From Conoideocrella luteorostrata (taxonomy: Eukaryota; Ascomycota; Sordariomycetes; Hypocreales; Clavicipitaceae), in assembly GCA_032433595.1 (NCBI GenBank), contig JASWJB010000226.1, positions 1 through 64,000 of the forward strand: a stretch of DNA of 64,000 nt, given 5' to 3'. A program made the position numbers and the translations under genes. The notes under the pieces are model-generated. The model saw nothing but the letters and a program-made list of their open reading frames with translations. It was not told where the DNA came from and made no database searches. Positions 59,455 through 64,000 of this stretch are shown piece after piece (within the stretch, counting starts at the first letter, position 1; each line of letters starts with the position of its first letter).

Positions 59455-61117
59455 GATAATAATAATGATAATAGTTAATAGAAACAGCCAACCGGCCTTG
59501 AGCGGATTGACGGGGAGGGAGCGACTGTCGATTAGTCGACGAGTAAGGAGGCAGGATGTCGACGAAATTGAGGGGCTTGCGTAATACCGCATGGTGATGA
59601 GCATGCTCCTGATGGCTGCACGCCGGCACATTGAACATGGGCTTTGGGACAATTGGCTGGACGGAAGCAGCACTCGAGCGTTTCGGCCCAAAACTGCGCC
59701 TTTTGTCTTGCTAGTCCGCCGCACTAAGCCCACTATTTCTTCAGACTAGCCAATGATGACGCGACGGTCAAACTTTTGTCTGCGCACTCATGGCGGATGG
59801 ACGGGGAGGGGTTGGTCCTGTGTCCTGGTCTTGCATGCAGAGCAGCCCAGTGCTAGGACATCTCAGCTGGCGCATTCATTCACCACCTCTGTAATGATAG
59901 CTCCGGGGCAGGCAGCCGGGTCTGAAGTCGGCGCATGACGGGGCTGCAGATGGGCTGCGGACGGGGCAAACATGCCTGATCCTGTCTGTGGTGCTCCTGT
60001 GCGATTCAACACTTATCTTGTGCTGGTACGGAGTACTTTCTTGCTGGCGGGGATGGGATGGGCTTCAGCACTTGTCAGGCAGGCAGCAGGGTTGGGCAGG
60101 GCTGGGATGCATGAAGCAACTACGGAGTGCGGAGTAGAGTCCAATTCAACCCAAACCAGACCCGCACTTAGTTACATTTCGACCTGGAACCAGTTTGCCA
60201 GCCAGCCAGTCAGTCAGCCCCAGCCAGATTCGATTTTGACATTGCATCGATCGCCACCTTCACCCCCAGTCCGAGCCTAACCAAACCTAAGGATAGACGC
60301 AAGTTTCTTGTCACTAAATCATTATTGAACATAACTAGCAGCACGCGCGGATGAGCACCTGGCACTTCTAAGACCGAAACTTGACCTCTTTCAAATTGGA
60401 CGACGCGTGGGCTGCAGCCCTAGGCACCGGCACTGACACAGGCACCAGCACCAGTACGGGGTGCCAGTCGCAGCGCTGCCACTACCGCCAACTACGGAGT
60501 AACTAACCAACTAGCAAGGACTCCGTATTAACTGGGCCCAGCATTGTCTATCCCTTCCGGTGTCGAGTTCGTCTGCCTCTGTCTTTGGCTCTGCCGACTT
60601 GACTTAGCTCCGCATGCAATTGAACCATAATACCGTTTCTCTTCCGTCTTGCATCGAGTCTGCCCATCCCATCCCGTCCATCCGTCCTATCCTCCTTTGC
60701 CACTACACATCGCCGCCTACACCTTCAAGAATCCCGCATCTCTCTAACTCAGCCCACTCCCCTCCGACCTGCTTCTAGTAGGCAGGAAGCCCCGTGTGTT
60801 CATCCTTCCTTTGTTGGCAAGCGATTCGTAAGACAATTCCAAAATAACAGTACGGTACAATCGCCCGCGCCGCACCGCTGTGGTTCAGTCACCCGCCTCG
60901 GGGTTCGTACAGAGAAGCCCTCAATAGGGGCTGCGCCTCAACGTCCGTTCCTCTGCACGACCATTACGCCGATTGTTGAGGTATTGCTGGTTAATCGGCT
61001 CACTCATCTAACAGTGCTAAAGTTTATTGCCGTCGCTCGCCCCCTCACAAGGCGCCGTTTCCTCTTCCGAGTTTCCAGGATGGTCGTATTCGCTTGGCCT
61101 TCTCGCAAATAAATGAC
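58392..61117. other. Divergent intergenic region and leader of the Hos4-like gene
   Basis: No gene recognised over 2.7 kb. The left part is the promoter of the ALKBH6-like gene. Exact copies of the dispersed 8-mer lie at 59284, 59405, 60027, 60121, 60493 and 60520, the densest group in the window. An ATAATG microsatellite is at 59421-59473. From about 60540 to 61117 the plus strand is CT-rich and probably promoter and leader of the next gene. It ends with a 10-codon upstream frame at 61080-61112. Confidence 0.55.
59421..59473. repeat. ATAATG/TAATGA microsatellite
   Basis: About 50 bases of AT-rich hexamer and trinucleotide units (mostly ATAATG, with ATAATA interruptions). On the minus strand it reads as a run of Ile codons, which creates a spurious frame. 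Confidence 0.9.
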
Positions 61118-64000
61118 ATGGATGCGCAAAATGCTGCCGAGTCGGACCAAACGAGGCCTGCTTGCGTCTCCCCTCAGCGGCGACCTATTGCCGACATGGA
61201 CGGCAAGCCCAAGTCTCCGCTGGCTGTAAAGGCTTCGCCCCCTCCACGAGATGCAAAGCCCAAGGCTGCCTCTGCTGATGATGCACAGGAGGATCGCGAC
61301 TCTGACGCCGAAACTATAGTGCTACCGGGAAAGGACGGCCACTCGCCATCCAAGGCCCGCAAGGTGAGGCAAGAGGACAAGAGCGAAAGCGATGGCGATC
61401 CAACTAAGGGTATCGACGCCAACGGACACAGAAAAGGCCTACGTGATGTTGACCACAATGGAGCATTTACGACTGGCGGCCGCCATATCGAAGGCGTCAA
61501 GAAGAAGCGTCCTTCCATTTCTACCGGTTCCCCTGCCGACAAGGACAGCCGACCTCGCAACAAGGACGCTGCTTCCAGTGGCTTGAGCTCTGCACCGACC
61601 TCTCCGCCGCATCGTCAACAACATCAAAATCATCATCCCAATCGAAGGCGGCGCTCCAACACCGTCTCCTCATCATCATCTTCAGACTCAGGGCAATCCG
61701 CCCAAAAAGTATCATCAAAGGCATCTCTACGCGATAAATTAAAACCAGGCGAACGGCTGTTGCCGCACAAGCGCAAAGCTCCCAAGGTCGAATCCGACGA
61801 CGAGGGCGAAGTTCGTAAAGCACGCCGTCAACGTACCACAAGCGCTGGTTTTGACGGCGGTAGACATAAAGATTCTAGGTCGTCTCATGTCAAGCTTGAT
61901 AACCGAAATCGATCTGTCTCGCCACCACGCCACCATCACCGACGGAGCACTTCTACACAGCTTCCGTCTCATTCTGCCATATCTAATGGCCTGAGCAGCA
62001 AGAAACGGCGTTTACCACCTCCGCTTCAATCCACTGATTACCAGTCCGACGAGTCCTCAACCGGTGGCAGCCCTCATCCTCGCAGCTCAAAACTACGTAG
62101 CCTAGCGACTCCCGCATCTATAGATGCTAATGTCTCACCAGCCAAAATGGGACCACATAAAAAGCATCTTGATGCCCATGGTCAAACGCTTCTGGCTCGG
62201 GTATGTGCGCGAGGCGAATATGATGGTGCAAAGCAACGACTCCAGGAACGACCAGAAGACTTGAATGTCGCTGATTACGCCGGCAACACCCCGCTTCAGA
62301 TTGCCGCGATTAATGGCTGCGAAGATATCGTGAAACTGTTGATCGATGCTGGTTGCAATCTGGACTGTGTCAACTACGACAAAGATACTCCTTTGCTTGA
62401 TGCTGTCGACAATGGCCACCTGGGCGTCGTAAAACTGCTTCTCGACGCTGGTGTAAACCCCCGCAAGGCTAATGTGAATGGTGAGGAGCCCATTGACCGG
62501 GTTAGCGACGACACTGATAACGCTGATGAAATCCGCAATGCTCTTCTCGACGCCAAGAAACGAGCCGGTGAAAGACAGCGAACCTCAGAAGAACCACAAT
62601 CCCATACAGACTACCAAGACACTCGGGATTCTCATGCTCCCGATAGCCCACGACATTCACCAGCTGCAGCATCCACAAGTGCAGCCAGGAAGATGGGGAA
62701 TGTTCGCGCTACCAAAACCAGAAATGATTTCCTTTACACGCCTCTGGACGAAAAGACACTACGACAAGCTGCTGGGCGTGGTGACAAGGAAACCGTAGCA
62801 CGTATTTTGCAAGTCAAAGAAGGTTATGACGATCCTGAGTCAATGGTAGCTGCAGCCAGAGGAGGTCACGATCTGGTAATTCAGCTGCTTTTGGGCTTGG
62901 GTGGCGCAAACGCTGATCCCGGCCCTGTGAGTTCACTTCCGCGAGAATTTGCGACTCCGATTCTTGCAGCAATTGGCCAAGAAAACATCAAGGTTGTCGA
63001 GTTGCTTCTGGAGCAGAATGGCTTTGATCCAACGCGACGTTTTAAGGGGGAGACATATTACGAAATTGCTCGAAGGCGCCAGGGAACAAACTGGAAGGAG
63101 GAGGAACACTTACTAAAGAATTCATACGACGAATACAAGCGGTCTCACAAGGATACATTGAAAACCAGATCACCGGGGAAACGTCGCGAACGTGAGAGAA
63201 TCTCGCGGCGGGACGACACCAGAGAAGAATCTAGGCCTACTACGCGACGTCTGTCAAGCCCCTCCCGAGAAATAGAGTTGAAAAAGAAGCCCTCGAAACT
63301 TGGTAGCCCGATAGAAAAGAGGAGATCGAACTCGATGTCTAATCATAAAGGTGATGAAGACTTCCAAAAGAGAGGGCCTGGGCGGCCCAGAAAGGAGCCA
63401 CCGGCTGTATCAGACCGCGAAATTTCGCCTACTTTGTCTCACAAGGCAACCAAAGCCAGGCGAGCTGATCCTGACGTGGCGGGCTTGTCGTCTGAAGGCG
63501 AGACTGCGAAGCCTAGACGAAAACTCGTGTCAAAGGGCGAACTTCGAGGTGAACGTGACAAACAAAAGCGGATAAATCCACCCTCTCACAAGGAGCCGTC
63601 CAGCCCTCGAGAGTCTCGTGGTGATGATGTTTCGGAGAAGACGAGATTGTCTGAGAAGTATCACGACAGGGCTAAAGCGCTGAAGCGAGATGAATTCAAA
63701 GACTGGCCATCTGGTGACGGATCTTCAAAGAGGCATCGCACTAGTGTGACACCCGACCGACCAAGCGATGTGGATAAGGACGGGGGTGAGGTCCCGGTTA
63801 AGAGACGCCGCATTGACAGCGATGATCAGGAAAGCCGCCAAAAACGATTATCGTCGGATGATGGCCGGGCGCATAAGTCCAGCTCATCTCGTGATGGATC
63901 CGCCAAACCCCCAACAATAACGGTACAGAAAGACCGCGAAGATAATTCAAGGCGCAGTTCGGACTCCAAGACTGTTGACCAGACAGCAAATAGTGAGAAA
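61118..64000 (+). CDS. Ankyrin-repeat protein resembling Set3C subunit Hos4 (partial, runs off right edge)
   Basis: Open from the ATG at 61118 (MDAQNAAESDQTRPACVSPQ) to the last base, 961 codons with no stop or intron, so the 3' end is missing. Residues 1-345 are Ser/Pro/Arg/Lys-rich and disordered, with several basic KKKR/RRRR clusters suited to nuclear entry. Ankyrin repeats span about 350-490 (GQTLLARVCARGEYDGAKQRL, GNTPLQIAAINGCEDIVKLLI, DTPLLDAVDNGHLGVVKLLLDAG), and a second ankyrin-like block lies at about 541-680 (TLRQAAGRGDKETVARIL, ATPILAAIGQENIKVVELLLEQ). The rest is highly charged and includes GRPRKEPP, an AT-hook-like stretch. In yeast and fungi this layout fits Hos4, the ankyrin subunit of the Set3 histone deacetylase complex; this is recognition by layout. 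A 10-codon upstream frame and an out-of-frame ATG at 61113 precede the start. Confidence 0.8.
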   Translation, partial: MDAQNAAESDQTRPACVSPQRRPIADMDGKPKSPLAVKASPPPRDAKPKAASADDAQEDRDSDAETIVLPGKDGHSPSKARKVRQEDKSESDGDPTKGIDANGHRKGLRDVDHNGAFTTGGRHIEGVKKKRPSISTGSPADKDSRPRNKDAASSGLSSAPTSPPHRQQHQNHHPNRRRRSNTVSSSSSSDSGQSAQKVSSKASLRDKLKPGERLLPHKRKAPKVESDDEGEVRKARRQRTTSAGFDGGRHKDSRSSHVKLDNRNRSVSPPRHHHRRSTSTQLPSHSAISNGLSSKKRRLPPPLQSTDYQSDESSTGGSPHPRSSKLRSLATPASIDANVSPAKMGPHKKHLDAHGQTLLARVCARGEYDGAKQRLQERPEDLNVADYAGNTPLQIAAINGCEDIVKLLIDAGCNLDCVNYDKDTPLLDAVDNGHLGVVKLLLDAGVNPRKANVNGEEPIDRVSDDTDNADEIRNALLDAKKRAGERQRTSEEPQSHTDYQDTRDSHAPDSPRHSPAAASTSAARKMGNVRATKTRNDFLYTPLDEKTLRQAAGRGDKETVARILQVKEGYDDPESMVAAARGGHDLVIQLLLGLGGANADPGPVSSLPREFATPILAAIGQENIKVVELLLEQNGFDPTRRFKGETYYEIARRRQGTNWKEEEHLLKNSYDEYKRSHKDTLKTRSPGKRRERERISRRDDTREESRPTTRRLSSPSREIELKKKPSKLGSPIEKRRSNSMSNHKGDEDFQKRGPGRPRKEPPAVSDREISPTLSHKATKARRADPDVAGLSSEGETAKPRRKLVSKGELRGERDKQKRINPPSHKEPSSPRESRGDDVSEKTRLSEKYHDRAKALKRDEFKDWPSGDGSSKRHRTSVTPDRPSDVDKDGGEVPVKRRRIDSDDQESRQKRLSSDDGRAHKSSSSRDGSAKPPTITVQKDREDNSRRSSDSKTVDQTANSEK

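Noticed and set aside
59272..59733. 153-codon minus-strand frame with a poly-Ile run
   Set aside because: The run is the translation of the ATAATG microsatellite and the rest has no motif.

Overview
The window is a chromosomal segment of a filamentous ascomycete. Genes carry short introns (about 50-130 bases, GT...AG with CTAAC/CTAAT branch sites), the families are fungal (Zn2Cys6 regulator, WSC protein, Set3C-type ankyrin protein, Nto1-type PHD protein, fungal eIF3a, PDX1), and protein wording looks like Sordariomycetes, probably Hypocreales. The order-level placement is an impression from the proteins, not a tree. There is no prokaryotic, viral, transposon, CRISPR or rRNA/tRNA signal that I could find.

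Layout: (1) 1.3-4.3 kb, an eight-exon oligopeptide transporter (+) converging on a six-exon Zn2Cys6 regulator (4.9-7.3 kb, -). (2) 9.9-12.8 kb, a head-to-head mitochondrial pair: PDX1, the E3-binding subunit of pyruvate dehydrogenase (-), and a two-membrane-segment TMEM223/Mrx15-like protein (+). (3) A gap of 7.8 kb without a recognisable gene. (4) 20.6-23.2 kb, a leucine-rich-repeat protein with a GC-AG intron, then 25.3-29.0 kb, an Nto1/BRPF-like chromatin reader. (5) 33.5-34.8 kb PP1 catalytic subunit (+), 35.8-36.5 kb a SelW/Rdx-family protein (-), 37.8-38.2 kb a G-protein gamma subunit (-). (6) 41.7-42.4 kb a Hub1/UBL5-like protein with an Arg/Ser/Asp-rich extension (-), head-to-head with eIF3a (43.2-46.5 kb, +). 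(7) A second long gap of 7 kb. (8) 53.5-55.8 kb a secreted two-WSC-domain, Thr-rich, Cys-rich wall protein (+); 56.4-57.4 kb polyprenol reductase (+) converging, 66 bases apart, on an ALKBH6-like dioxygenase (57.4-58.4 kb, -). (9) 61.1 kb to the right edge, an ankyrin protein resembling the Set3C subunit Hos4, cut by the window end.

The genes are mostly unlinked housekeeping functions: mitochondrial carbon entry, chromatin reading (Nto1-like, Hos4-like), signalling (PP1, G-gamma), splicing (Hub1-like), translation (eIF3a), dolichol synthesis and wall. I see no secondary-metabolite, defence or mating-type cluster and no convincing new multi-gene system. The most unusual signal is not a gene: an 8-mer ACTCCGTA/TACGGAGT, often paired or palindromic, occurs about 30 times and only outside the coding exons I could define. 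Other points of note are the Hub1-like domain at the end of an RS-rich protein, three copies of one Cys motif in the WSC protein, and a one-base frame conflict at the splice joining the two iron-binding residues of the ALKBH6-like gene.
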